From a virus, in IMG/VR virus record IMGVR_UViG_3300047392_000269, positions 1 through 36,493 of that record: DNA of 36,493 nt, one strand, 5' to 3'. Position 1 is the first letter of the stretch; the number at the start of each line of letters is the position of its first letter. Below, piece after piece: positions 24,863 through 31,186 of the stretch. Both the position numbers and the translations under genes were made by a program. A model generated the notes under the pieces. The model saw nothing but the letters and a program-made list of their open reading frames with translations. It searched no databases and had not been told where the DNA came from.

Positions 24863-24944
24863 TCAGGTTGAGATTTAATTATTTCCCTGATTGCATGAAG
24901 ATGCACATAACCCCTACGGATCCGCCTCCGTGGGGGTTTTGCAT
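24863..24944 (+). ncRNA. Candidate ~80-nt small RNA between promoter and terminator
   Basis: Transcription from the promoter at 24828-24856 would start near 24863 and stop at the terminator ending about 24944. Two further hairpins can form. AGTCAGG pairs with CCTGATT around an AU-rich loop, and TGCAT pairs with ATGCA around GAAG. No convincing ORF is present. Candidate only. Confidence 0.55.
24909..24944 (+). terminator. Rho-independent terminator
   Basis: ACCCCTACGGA pairs with TCCGTGGGGGT around the loop TCCGCC, followed by TTTT. It is a strong 10-11 bp stem. Confidence 0.9.
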
Positions 24945-24961
24945 GATATAATATAATTACT

Positions 24962-25099
24962 ATGGCTAGAGATCACTTTGCAAAGTTTATGGCAAGCCCA
25001 CAGTTTAATCATAACTGTGATGGAAGCTGTAAAGTTGATGGCCATCAGAAAAAAGAATCAATTTTAGAAAAACTATTTAAGAGGGTTGGTAAAAAATAA
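24962..25099 (+). CDS. 45-aa hypothetical protein
   Basis: 45 aa with a small Cys/His cluster (FNHNCDGSCKVDGH) and a basic C-terminus. An extended -10 (TGATATAAT) directly after the upstream terminator puts the start of transcription at or a few nt before the ATG. The stop overlaps the next start as TAATG. It is too short for a fold assignment; metal binding is possible. Confidence 0.6.
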   Translation: MARDHFAKFMASPQFNHNCDGSCKVDGHQKKESILEKLFKRVGKK

Positions 25100-25947
25100 T
25101 GTTCTATGACAGAGAAGATTGCATCAAAGCTTCATTTTTCCCAGATGACTACGGGACACCTAGCGGAGTTTTTATTTTTAAAGGATTTTTTACTGACGAA
25201 GAATGCAAGATGGTCGAAGATGCTTTGGCGGACTATGATTTTAAAGATAAATATAAAGATACACTTATTAGCTGGTATGCAAATAAAGTTAGCCCACCAT
25301 TGCAGCCAATTCACCAGCTTTGGGAAAAAGCAAGCGAGCTTTTATACCCAGAGTATGTAATGCACCCACAGGCTAACGTTCTTATTATAACTCCAGAGAT
25401 GAATGAAGGAATGTTTACTCATTCAGATTCTCCTGGAAAAGGCGAATGCCATAGATTGTCACAGGTTGACGTATGGAAAACATGCTGCGAGCTTGACTAT
25501 GGCCTAGTGGGCTATTTTGGAGATTTTGAAGGCGGAGAAATCTTTTATGTAAATATTGACAAAAATGGAAATAAAGTAGATGCTGTTTCAGAAGACAATC
25601 GTTTAACAATTAAGCCAGAACGAGGAGATCTTGTCATCCATGGTGCATTTTCTCCACATGCTCATGGAGTAAAGCCAGTAACTTCTGGAAAACGATATGC
25701 GTTCTCTAACTTTGTATTAAAGGCAGAAGATAATCCAGGAACATTCTATAATTATAAGACTCCTGAATATTATGAGCAGATTAAAGATAAGGATAAATTA
25801 ACTCTTAGAGAGTTTGTCAATATCTGGATGCAGCCTCTAAAAGAAAACCCTCAGTTTACTAGAGAGCTAATTGACCTATATCAGGCATCTGGATTAGAAG
25901 GCGAAGAATTATCCGAAAAATTTATGCACAACTTTAAAGAGCATTAA
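25099..25947 (+). CDS. 2-oxoglutarate/Fe(II)-dependent oxygenase 7
   Basis: 282 aa. The iron triad is H108-x-D110 (FTHSDSP) and H189 (PHAHGVKP), with R199 (SGKRYAFSNF). GYFGDFEGGEIFY is the strand motif, and the insert DKNGNKVDAVSEDN before LTIKPERGD is distinctive. It is on the opposite strand to the other six and lies with methyltransferase genes. It is coupled to the 45-aa gene upstream by TAATG. It probably hydroxylates a protein or small molecule; the substrate is unknown. Confidence 0.9.
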   Translation: MFYDREDCIKASFFPDDYGTPSGVFIFKGFFTDEECKMVEDALADYDFKDKYKDTLISWYANKVSPPLQPIHQLWEKASELLYPEYVMHPQANVLIITPEMNEGMFTHSDSPGKGECHRLSQVDVWKTCCELDYGLVGYFGDFEGGEIFYVNIDKNGNKVDAVSEDNRLTIKPERGDLVIHGAFSPHAHGVKPVTSGKRYAFSNFVLKAEDNPGTFYNYKTPEYYEQIKDKDKLTLREFVNIWMQPLKENPQFTRELIDLYQASGLEGEELSEKFMHNFKEH

Positions 25948-26227
25948 TTATTATATAGTGCGAAAAAGTGCGCCGCCGAGAGAAGGACATTCTAGTCAAC
26001 TGGGATATATGGATTCATATGCGATCCATTTCCATAGAAATACCCCTGATAAAGCCTCTAGAGGCTCTCTAAGCCCTTTTGGGCTCTTTTGCCTACCCAA
26101 GGGCGGGGAAGGGCCAAAAAGACCCTTTACGGCAATATTCTAAATTTTCCCAGAGGCAAGTAATACAATATATAGACTCATAAGGAACAAGGAAGCTTTG
26201 ACGAGAAAGATATATGCCTTAGATGTC
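25948..26227. other. Gene-free stretch with terminator-like hairpins
   Basis: Two hairpins lie close together: AGCCTCTAGAGGCT at 26053-26066 and AGCCC-TTTT-GGGCT at 26072-26085 followed by CTTTT. The rest has no supportable gene. Confidence 0.6.
26053..26090 (+). terminator. Double terminator after oxygenase 7
   Basis: Two adjacent hairpins (26053-26066 and 26072-26085), the second ending in CTTTT. They lie about 105 nt past the stop of the plus-strand oxygenase. Confidence 0.65.
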
Positions 26228-26374
26228 TTATAATTCATCGGTTTCGTCCTCTATGTCAAAGAGATCTTTAATCCCCGCCAATTTTTTAAGTTCATACATA
26301 AAATATATTACTGGAGAAAGCATTGCAACAAATATCAATGTAGCTTGTATATATTTTTTCTTTAATAAGTCCAT
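26228..26374 (-). CDS. Small single-pass membrane protein
   Basis: 48 aa. Basic MDLLKKKYIQ is followed by one hydrophobic helix (ATLIFVAMLSPVIYFMY) and an acidic tail ending EDETDEL. A TATAAT lies 6 nt from the ATG, which suggests a leaderless mRNA divergent from the methyltransferase gene. Function unknown. Confidence 0.55.
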   Translation of the reverse strand: MDLLKKKYIQATLIFVAMLSPVIYFMYELKKLAGIKDLFDIEDETDEL

Positions 26375-26380
26375 ATAGTA

Positions 26381-26386
26381 ATTATA
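26381..26386 (-). promoter_or_regulatory. -10 of the small membrane protein gene (leaderless)
   Basis: TATAAT on the minus strand is 6 nt from the ATG at 26374. The near-palindrome CTAGTTGACTAG at 26399-26410 sits between this promoter and the divergent one and may serve both as a shared upstream element. Confidence 0.55.
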
Positions 26387-26402
26387 CTATAGTAATATTC
26401 TA

Positions 26403-26430
26403 GTTGACTAGTATTTTACTGATGTATAAT
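26403..26430 (+). promoter_or_regulatory. Leaderless promoter of methyltransferase 2 (TTGACT-N15-TATAAT)
   Basis: TTGACT (26404-26409), a 15-nt spacer, then TATAAT (26425-26430). AAATAC separates it from the ATG at 26437. The short spacer is unusual. Confidence 0.6.
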
Positions 26431-26436
26431 AAATAC

Positions 26437-27078
26437 ATGAACTATGAAACTGAGCCTTGGCAAATAAAATTACTAGATAAAGAGTTTATTGACATTAGAA
26501 AAGAAATAGCTAGTCTAAATTTAGATTTAAATGCCAATCACCCTATTGATGGATCTGGTACATTTGAAAGATATTACATCCTATGGGAAGCATTGAAGCA
26601 AGTAGCTCATATTCAAGGTGATTTAGTTCAATGTGGAGTCTATAAAGGAGAACAAGCATTCTTTATGGCTAAGCTTTCTGATAAGACCGTCCGATTATTT
26701 GATTCGTTTGAAGGAGCAACAGATTTTGATGAATCAGATAACGATTTTTACAAAGAGTCTCCATTTAAGTGCTCTGTAGAAGATTGTGAAAAAACATTAG
26801 CTCAGTTTGATAACGTATTGATCAATGTAGGCAGAGTACCTTACGGATTTGAAACCGTAGATAAGATTTCACTGCTATACCTAGATCTAGATGTTTATCT
26901 GCCGACAAAAATTTCACTAGATAGCTTATGGGATAAAATTGTCGACAATGGTATATTAATGGTAGATACACATGATAATGTTTCTACTGGAGTTACTAAA
27001 GCAATTACAGAATTTGCTGCAGCAATAGGTAGAGAAGTTCAAATGCTACCTACAGGCATTGCAGTAATTACTAAATAG
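26437..27078 (+). CDS. TylF-like SAM-dependent methyltransferase 2
   Basis: 213 aa from the ATG at 26437, which is 6 nt after a TATAAT. A longer frame exists only through a TTG inside the promoter and is rejected. LVQCGVYKGEQAFFMA (63-78) is motif I. LFDSFEGATDF, YLDLDVYLPT (138-147) and ILMVDTHDN complete the TylF O-methyltransferase pattern. It is related to methyltransferase 1 and converges with the SGNH-like gene, overlapping by 8 nt. Sugar or polyketide O-methylation is the known chemistry of the family. Confidence 0.85.
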   Translation: MNYETEPWQIKLLDKEFIDIRKEIASLNLDLNANHPIDGSGTFERYYILWEALKQVAHIQGDLVQCGVYKGEQAFFMAKLSDKTVRLFDSFEGATDFDESDNDFYKESPFKCSVEDCEKTLAQFDNVLINVGRVPYGFETVDKISLLYLDLDVYLPTKISLDSLWDKIVDNGILMVDTHDNVSTGVTKAITEFAAAIGREVQMLPTGIAVITK

Positions 27079-27733
27079 CTAAAGAACCTAGTTTTTCGGC
27101 AAATAGATCCCATATCTTAGCAGTATGCTCAGGCTTTAATCCATCTACTGGATGAGGAGCATCTGAATGTGTCATAGATGGAGTTAGCTCAGGTACGCCA
27201 AGAGCATTTAAAATATCTTGCTGAGTAATTACTACTTCGTATCCCGCTTCTTTTCCATATTTGTGTAGTGCGTTAACAACTTCTCGATTTTGCTCAAGTC
27301 TTTGCTCATGTGTGTAGTACGGACTAATACCTTCAAACTTTAAAAGCATCTCAGTAAACTGTGGCAATGGCTCTATAAGGACAACACAAGAATTAGGAAA
27401 GTTCTTTTTAACATTGTCGATAAAATCTTTAACTATCTGATCGCCATTTTTATATTTAGACAAGAATGTTCTAATGTCGACATATCCCATCCATAAAGCT
27501 AAAACTCCATCATCTTTAATGATTGAAAATGGTTCACCCTTATGATCAATGGTTCTTGCAATTTCAACACCAGATGAAATTTCATCATTTTCTCTCAAAG
27601 TCTCTATGCTAAACCCATGTAGCTTAAGTCCAGCTTTAGGCCATGGAATAAAATTTACATCATACTTTTCTGGATAAAAATTCTCAATAACTCTTGATAA
27701 GTGACAGTCTCCGACTATATAAATATTTTTCAT
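27071..27733 (-). CDS. SGNH/GDSL-like hydrolase with Cys in place of Ser
   Basis: 220 aa. The N-terminal IYIVGDCHLSR looks like block I of the SGNH family (GDSxxx) with Cys at the nucleophile position. SDAPHPVDGLKPEH near the C-terminus corresponds to block V (DxxH). LALWMGYVDIR is a plausible oxyanion block. SGNH enzymes add or remove acyl groups on sugars. The Ser-to-Cys change could keep a nucleophile or reflect another function. It overlaps methyltransferase 2 tail-to-tail and lies 1 nt from the sulfotransferase-like gene. Confidence 0.6.
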   Translation of the reverse strand: MKNIYIVGDCHLSRVIENFYPEKYDVNFIPWPKAGLKLHGFSIETLRENDEISSGVEIARTIDHKGEPFSIIKDDGVLALWMGYVDIRTFLSKYKNGDQIVKDFIDNVKKNFPNSCVVLIEPLPQFTEMLLKFEGISPYYTHEQRLEQNREVVNALHKYGKEAGYEVVITQQDILNALGVPELTPSMTHSDAPHPVDGLKPEHTAKIWDLFAEKLGSLAI

Positions 27734-28354
27734 TTATAACCCTTCTGAATCTAGCTTTTTCTTTAGCTCAGAATAAATTTCCCAAGCCTCCCAAGTTTCC
27801 TTTGGGTACATCTCTAATAAAATACTGTTAACCAATTCTCTACTTTTAGTTTTTTCATGTGGCACTCTATTTTCATTGCCGCTGCGTACGACTTCATCTA
27901 TTACCATATCAGCTGAGATATTAAAAACTTTTTTCTTTAAATCAAAAGCTTTTGTAACTTTTTCTATGAATAGGTCAGGATTTTGAGTCAATAGCTCAAA
28001 GCTAAAAAGTTTAGCGTGATCTAGCTTATCTATATCTTTAAAAAATTCTATGTATCTTTCTGTTTCCCACCCAATTACTTCTTTAATCATATCCACATTA
28101 AAGTAATTTTCTTCAGTGATCAATTTTTCATTATTTACAAATGACTCATGTTCAGATACAGCAAACCATCTTTCAGTTCCAGACGCTATTGTGCTGTAAG
28201 GATCTCTTACTATTACAATTTGTGGCTTTAATACTTCAACATGTCGTCTCTCGTGTCCAATAGCAGCAAATGCACGATTGAAAGATAGTCGAAGCAGTGT
28301 ACCTGCAAAATTCATCCCCGAACCAGCTGGACATGATATAAATACTTCTTTCAT
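27734..28354 (-). CDS. Sulfotransferase-like P-loop protein
   Basis: 206 aa. The N-terminal motif FISCPAGSGMNFAGTLL has the position and shape of the 5'-phosphosulfate loop. PQIVIVRDPYSTIASG matches the 3'-phosphate motif (RDP plus Ser) of sulfotransferases that use PAPS. The length is short for the family. A TATACT lies 6 nt from the ATG, so a leaderless start is likely. It is co-transcribed with the SGNH-like gene. Sulfation of a glycan or protein is the predicted chemistry, and the acceptor is unknown. Confidence 0.65.
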   Translation of the reverse strand: MKEVFISCPAGSGMNFAGTLLRLSFNRAFAAIGHERRHVEVLKPQIVIVRDPYSTIASGTERWFAVSEHESFVNNEKLITEENYFNVDMIKEVIGWETERYIEFFKDIDKLDHAKLFSFELLTQNPDLFIEKVTKAFDLKKKVFNISADMVIDEVVRSGNENRVPHEKTKSRELVNSILLEMYPKETWEAWEIYSELKKKLDSEGL

Positions 28355-28360
28355 AACTTT

Positions 28361-28366
28361 AGTATA
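28361..28366 (-). promoter_or_regulatory. -10 of the sulfotransferase-like gene (leaderless)
   Basis: TATACT on the minus strand, 6 nt (AAAGTT) before the ATG at 28354, between the gene and the 3' end of the tRNA. No -35 is evident. Confidence 0.5.
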
Positions 28367-28380
28367 CCGTGTTTAATTTG

Positions 28381-28455
28381 TAGGAGCACTGAGATTTGAA
28401 CTCAGGATCTTTTGTATATAAGACAAATGCTTTCACCAGACTAAGCTATACTCCC
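28381..28455 (-). tRNA. tRNA-Ile (anticodon UAU)
   Basis: The 75-nt cloverleaf folds by hand. Acceptor GGGAGTA pairs with TGCTCCT with a G-U first pair. D stem is GCTT/AAGC, anticodon stem TTTGT/ACAAA with loop CTTATAT, and T stem CTGAG/CTCAG with TTCAAAT. No CCA is encoded. It reads AUA, a codon common in this AT-rich phage. Confidence 0.85.
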
Positions 28456-28461
28456 AAGGAG

Positions 28462-28581
28462 CTAGCGTATTCGATTCCCGCCGATCAATTTTGTAATGCA
28501 ATCTGTGCAAAAGTTTTCAAGTACGCCTTTAGCATTAATACGCTCTACGTATTTTGAGTTTTCGCAAAAATTGCATTTCAT
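28462..28581 (-). CDS. Mini zinc-ribbon protein
   Basis: 39 aa with CNFC and CTDC pairs, a four-Cys zinc-ribbon layout, and a basic end. The ATG is 6 nt after TATACT (28588-28593), and the AAATACATGAA sequence there also occurs before methyltransferase 2. The gene ends just before the tRNA. Confidence 0.6.
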   Translation of the reverse strand: MKCNFCENSKYVERINAKGVLENFCTDCITKLIGGNRIR

Positions 28582-28587
28582 GTATTT

Positions 28588-28593
28588 AGTATA
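28588..28593 (-). promoter_or_regulatory. -10 of the mini zinc-ribbon gene (leaderless)
   Basis: TATACT on the minus strand, 6 nt (AAATAC) before the ATG at 28581. ACTAGTTGACTA lies just upstream, as at 26400, but too close to serve as a standard -35. Confidence 0.55.
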
Positions 28594-28724
28594 TCATATT
28601 TTAGTCAACTAGTATTTCAAATTTCTAAAAATGTTAATAAATTTTTAATTTGTATGATACACACATTCTAGAGAAACGGACATTTAGGATAGTCCGCACA
28701 TATTGAGCATGAGAGCCTAGAGAA

Positions 28725-28740
28725 TGTGATGAGCATCACA
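28725..28740. promoter_or_regulatory. CRP-type palindrome
   Basis: TGTGATGAGCATCACA matches TGTGA-N6-TCACA perfectly. It lies 63 nt upstream (start to start) of the TTGTCA of the promoter at 28788, the same distance as the pair at 29972/30035. Confidence 0.75.
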
Positions 28741-28787
28741 AACTATTTTTTTAATATGTCCGACATGTCCGTTTTGCGACTTGATAT

Positions 28788-28810
28788 TTGTCAGACCCCT
28801 GTGTTAATCT
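28788..28810 (+). promoter_or_regulatory. TTGTCA-N11 type promoter
   Basis: TTGTCA at 28788-28793, spacer GACCCCTGTGT, -10 TAATCT at 28805-28810. It precedes the gene at 28843. Confidence 0.65.
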
Positions 28811-28842
28811 TTATATATAAAGTTAAAGAGAAAGGAATTCAA

Positions 28843-28983
28843 ATGAATTCAATTTTTGAAGGTGGCACAATGAGTGCCGATGAGTATGCTCGATTCGTAG
28901 AGCGCATGGGCGATGCTCGATGCGCTGAGTGTGGATGGTGTGGCTATATCCATAATCCTTACACTTGCTCTAAGTCTAAGTGA
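28843..28983 (+). CDS. Small Cys-rich protein
   Basis: 46 aa from the ATG at 28843 (RBS AGAAAGG). A 39-codon extension upstream is open but covers the promoter. CAECGWCGY and a late CSK form a Cys cluster, possibly metal binding. The next CRP-type palindrome overlaps its stop codon. Confidence 0.65.
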   Translation: MNSIFEGGTMSADEYARFVERMGDARCAECGWCGYIHNPYTCSKSK

Positions 28984-28994
28984 TAGACATCACA
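28979..28994. promoter_or_regulatory. CRP-type palindrome overlapping a stop codon
   Basis: AGTGATAGACATCACA matches the consensus at every half-site base but the first. It overlaps the TGA at 28981-28983 and starts 32 nt upstream of the TTGTCA at 29011. Confidence 0.65.
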
Positions 28995-29010
28995 TCAAAT
29001 AGCCTTGTAA

Positions 29011-29033
29011 TTGTCACCCTAGTGTGATACCTT
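29011..29033 (+). promoter_or_regulatory. TTGTCA-N11 type promoter (weak -10)
   Basis: TTGTCA at 29011-29016, then CCCTAGTGTGA and TACCTT. The -10 is poor, but the position matches the family. It drives the operon starting at 29069. Confidence 0.45.
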
Positions 29034-29068
29034 AATCTTATTGAACTACTAACGAAAGAAGAAAGCAA

Positions 29069-29278
29069 ATGACATACGCAAGCGATTCAATCTATGGACA
29101 CGGCTACTCTAAGTATGACACTATTCAAGATGATGTAGCAGATATGTACATCGAAGATGTAGAAGATGTAGTAGATGAAGATGATGACATCTTCGGTTTC
29201 TCTAAGTCTATTGAGATTGACCACCTCACAGATGAAGAAGTTGATACAGTACTAGCAATGTTTGGAGATAATAACTAA
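29069..29278 (+). CDS. Acidic 69-aa protein, first gene of a six-gene micro-operon
   Basis: 69 aa, strongly acidic (DVEDVVDEDDDIFGF). RBS AAAGAAGAAAG. The stop overlaps the next start as TAATG. This coupling recurs five times down to 29873. An acidic DNA-mimic role is conceivable but not supported directly. Confidence 0.65.
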   Translation: MTYASDSIYGHGYSKYDTIQDDVADMYIEDVEDVVDEDDDIFGFSKSIEIDHLTDEEVDTVLAMFGDNN

Positions 29279-29343
29279 TGGCACTACTACTAACTACCGC
29301 CACCCTAATATTCACAGTAGCACAAATGAAAGCAGGTAAGTAA
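29278..29343 (+). CDS. 21-aa hydrophobic peptide
   Basis: 21 aa: a short hydrophobic stretch (MALLLTTATLIFTVAQ) ending MKAGK, like a membrane micropeptide. It is coupled on both sides by TAATG. Confidence 0.5.
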   Translation: MALLLTTATLIFTVAQMKAGK

Positions 29344-29465
29344 TGGGATATATTGAATTTGCTCGTATAGATAATAATGGTGTAGAGTGGGTGCCACTAG
29401 ATAAGGCAACACCTAGCGAACTGCTAGACTTTGAAATAGCACTACTACAAGAAGGAGCAATCTAA
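29343..29465 (+). CDS. 40-aa hypothetical protein
   Basis: 40 aa with IEFARIDNNGVEWVPLDKAT and a short helix. TAATG coupling on both sides. Function unknown. Confidence 0.55.
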   Translation: MGYIEFARIDNNGVEWVPLDKATPSELLDFEIALLQEGAI

Positions 29466-29620
29466 TGACTATCACTTACTCACTATGGCAAGGTAGCCAA
29501 TTACTAAGCGTTAATAATAAGGCTAATAAGCCCGAAGAAATCTTAGCCGTAATCGAAGAATTAAATAAACTAGGTAAGGGATTTTCTTTTATTGTTAGAG
29601 AAGTAGAGGTAAATAAGTAA
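29465..29620 (+). CDS. 51-aa hypothetical protein
   Basis: 51 aa, alpha/beta looking (TYSLWQGSQLL, PEEILAVIEELNKLGKGFSF). TAATG coupling. Function unknown. Confidence 0.55.
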   Translation: MTITYSLWQGSQLLSVNNKANKPEEILAVIEELNKLGKGFSFIVREVEVNK

Positions 29621-29754
29621 TGACTACATGCAAGGTAATCGGATGCGATTCAACAGAACTAGTATATAGCGGAGTAGATGCGTTTCTACTAGGATGTAAT
29701 ACAGAAGAGATTTGCTACACACATGCTAACCAATACTCTAGGGAGAATGCATAA
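29620..29754 (+). CDS. 44-aa Cys-rich protein
   Basis: 44 aa with four Cys and one His (TTCKVIGC, LLGCNTEEICYTH), a candidate small zinc finger. TAATG coupling. Confidence 0.6.
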   Translation: MTTCKVIGCDSTELVYSGVDAFLLGCNTEEICYTHANQYSRENA

Positions 29755-29873
29755 TGAACCGACTACTTACTAGCCTAGTACAGATTGCTATTGGTATTCC
29801 CGCCCTATACATGGGGCGCCTTATGTGGCGGGAGATCGTAGCCGATTTCCGAGAGTGGGATAAATCACACTAG
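29754..29873 (+). CDS. 39-aa membrane micropeptide
   Basis: 39 aa. The hydrophobic helix LLTSLVQIAIGIPALYMG is followed by a charged amphipathic tail. Last gene of the micro-operon. Confidence 0.55.
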   Translation: MNRLLTSLVQIAIGIPALYMGRLMWREIVADFREWDKSH

Positions 29874-29890
29874 CCTAGCGGCGTGTAGCC

Positions 29891-29919
29891 TTGACAGATC
29901 AGGGCGGCACGCCCACATA
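29891..29919 (+). promoter_or_regulatory. TTGACA-N17-CACATA element 1
   Basis: TTGACA at 29891-29896 and CACATA at 29914-29919. It is 81 nt upstream of the CRP-type palindrome at 29972. CACGCCC and GGGCGTG nearby can pair, overlapping a likely terminator at 29908-29937. Confidence 0.5.
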
Positions 29920-29937
29920 GCTACGGGGTCGGGCGTG
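29908..29937 (+). terminator. Possible hairpin terminator after the micro-operon
   Basis: CACGCCC pairs with GGGCGTG across a 16-nt loop. There is no strong U-run, so the call is weak. Confidence 0.4.
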
Positions 29938-29971
29938 TCGTTATGAAAGAGTTATAAAACCCCTGGAATTT

Positions 29972-29987
29972 TGTGATATTAATCACA
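29972..29987. promoter_or_regulatory. CRP-type palindrome
   Basis: TGTGATATTAATCACA, a perfect TGTGA-N6-TCACA, preceded by CCCCTGGAATTT. It starts 63 nt upstream of the TTGTCA at 30035. Confidence 0.8.
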
Positions 29988-30034
29988 TGGCACACGCTCC
30001 ACATATTGAGACAAATGCGTGTCGGATTAACACT

Positions 30035-30057
30035 TTGTCAGCCCTATCCGCTATAAT
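30035..30057 (+). promoter_or_regulatory. TTGTCA-N11-TATAAT promoter
   Basis: TTGTCA 30035-30040 and TATAAT 30052-30057. It drives the gene at 30089. Confidence 0.75.
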
Positions 30058-30088
30058 ATCACCATAACCAAACGAAAGGTGACAACTC

Positions 30089-30283
30089 ATGTCAGCAAAT
30101 GCATACTCTATCGAATCCCTACTAGTGGGAACACAATACTACTCTAACACTTTGCAGGGAGAAATTATCTCAGCAGAGAAGCACCCTCATGCCGTATGGT
30201 ATGACGGCGCAGAGGCTTACCTTGTAGAGGTACGCAAGCCAATGGGTGGCTATGCGTTCCGTACAGTAGCGGTCAATTCATAA
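30089..30283 (+). CDS. 64-aa hypothetical protein
   Basis: 64 aa, beta-rich (IISAEKHPHAVWYDGAEAYLVEVRK). RBS CGAAAGG. It stands alone behind its own promoter, with the next promoter starting right after its stop. Function unknown. Confidence 0.65.
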   Translation: MSANAYSIESLLVGTQYYSNTLQGEIISAEKHPHAVWYDGAEAYLVEVRKPMGGYAFRTVAVNS

Positions 30284-30284
30284 C

Positions 30285-30307
30285 TTGTCAGACCCCTACG
30301 CTATACT
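30285..30307 (+). promoter_or_regulatory. TTGTCA-N11-TATACT promoter
   Basis: TTGTCA 30285-30290 and TATACT 30302-30307, beginning 2 nt after the upstream stop. No CRP-type site is seen here. Confidence 0.7.
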
Positions 30308-30338
30308 ATCCCTATAACCAACTAACGGAAGGTCAAAA

Positions 30339-30434
30339 ATGACACTTGAAGAATTCAAGGCTTATGTTGAAGCCCGCCAAAAAATCTCTTTAGAAGAGGC
30401 ACTTGCAAAACTAACACCACGAAAGGAAAACTAA
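30339..30434 (+). CDS. 31-aa hypothetical peptide
   Basis: 31 aa, helical and charged (LEEFKAYVEARQKISLEEAL). RBS GGAAGG. TAATG coupling to the next gene. Confidence 0.55.
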   Translation: MTLEEFKAYVEARQKISLEEALAKLTPRKEN

Positions 30435-30643
30435 TGTATAAAATAACTTTATCTTATGACGGAAATGCCCCACATTGGCAACAAGATTATTCCAACGAGT
30501 TTGACGCTTGGAAAGATTTTTTTGCTTTTGTTGATTGGGGATTTGCTAACGAATACTCAACTGTAAATCTTTATAATTCAGAAATGAAATGTTTTACTCG
30601 CCACTTTTATCGTGAAGAAAGAAAGGTCGTAACTGTAAAATGA
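30434..30643 (+). CDS. 69-aa hypothetical protein
   Basis: 69 aa, aromatic-rich (YSNEFDAWKDFFAFVDWGF). TAATG overlap upstream and ATGA overlap downstream. Function unknown. Confidence 0.65.
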   Translation: MYKITLSYDGNAPHWQQDYSNEFDAWKDFFAFVDWGFANEYSTVNLYNSEMKCFTRHFYREERKVVTVK

Positions 30644-30834
30644 TGACACGAAAAGACTATGTAGCAACTGCAGAAATTTTAAAGTATGCAAGCAATAAAA
30701 CGCACCCTGCGTTATTTTCTAAAATTGTAAATGATTTTGCAGAAATGTTTGCAAAAGATAACCCTCGCTTTGATGTTGTAAGGTTTCATGAAGCAAGTAA
30801 CTACACAACAATTTTTGGAAAGGTTGAAAAATGA
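30640..30834 (+). CDS. 64-aa hypothetical protein
   Basis: 64 aa; the start may be Met1 or Met2 (ATGATG). It contains RKDYVATAEILKYASNKTHP, a pattern I have seen in phage proteins, with no assigned function. ATGA overlap on both sides. Confidence 0.65.
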   Translation: MMTRKDYVATAEILKYASNKTHPALFSKIVNDFAEMFAKDNPRFDVVRFHEASNYTTIFGKVEK

Positions 30835-30974
30835 TTTTAGAAATGTCTGCAATTTATTGCGAAGCATGCCAAGACTCTGCGTTTATCGTACAACATGAAG
30901 ATATGATAGAAATTTCTGCGTGTTCATGCGAGCAAGATTTACAAGAATTAGCGGAGTGGATAAATGAGCCTTAA
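30831..30974 (+). CDS. 47-aa zinc-ribbon-like protein
   Basis: 47 aa with CEAC and CSC motifs separated by about 20 residues, and an acidic tail. It overlaps both neighbours. Confidence 0.6.
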   Translation: MILEMSAIYCEACQDSAFIVQHEDMIEISACSCEQDLQELAEWINEP

Positions 30975-31086
30975 AGATAAAGTAAAACGCATACAGGAAT
31001 TGCGCCGTAGCAATGCGGCGCAACCTGTACGTAATAAAAAGAAATATAGGCGCAAGGTTAAACACAAGGGGAAAGATTATTTATAA
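30964..31086 (+). CDS. 40-aa highly basic protein
   Basis: 40 aa, rich in Lys/Arg (RIQELRRSNAAQPV, KKKYRRKVKHKGK). It looks like a nucleic-acid-binding or RNA-binding peptide. It overlaps the upstream gene by 11 nt. Confidence 0.6.
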   Translation: MSLKDKVKRIQELRRSNAAQPVRNKKKYRRKVKHKGKDYL

Positions 31087-31174
31087 TTTAATTGGGTCCA
31101 TTGGTGGATCATTAATAATTATTATTGCGTTGACTCCAATTGCTGTTGCATTTTATATCTTTTCAAAAATGTAG
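31076..31174 (+). CDS. Possible membrane micropeptide with non-ATG start
   Basis: An open frame of 32 codons with one hydrophobic helix (LIIIIALTPIAVAFYIF) ends at TAG 31172-31174. No ATG/GTG/TTG start is in frame. ATT at 31076 behind AAGGGG is the only candidate, so it is tentative. Confidence 0.3.
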   Translation: MIYNLIGSIGGSLIIIIALTPIAVAFYIFSKM

Positions 31175-31186
31175 CTGCGTGTCGAT

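Noticed and set aside
24893-24949. 18-codon frame over the terminator downstream of the small RNA promoter
   Set aside because: It spans the terminator stem, so most transcripts would end before its stop codon; no RBS.
25958-26143. 61-codon frame starting GTG
   Set aside because: It runs through two terminator hairpins, has no RBS or domain, and its composition looks like non-coding sequence.
26404-26436. TTG start extending methyltransferase 2 by 11 residues
   Set aside because: The extension lies inside the promoter (-35 to -10), so it would not be transcribed.
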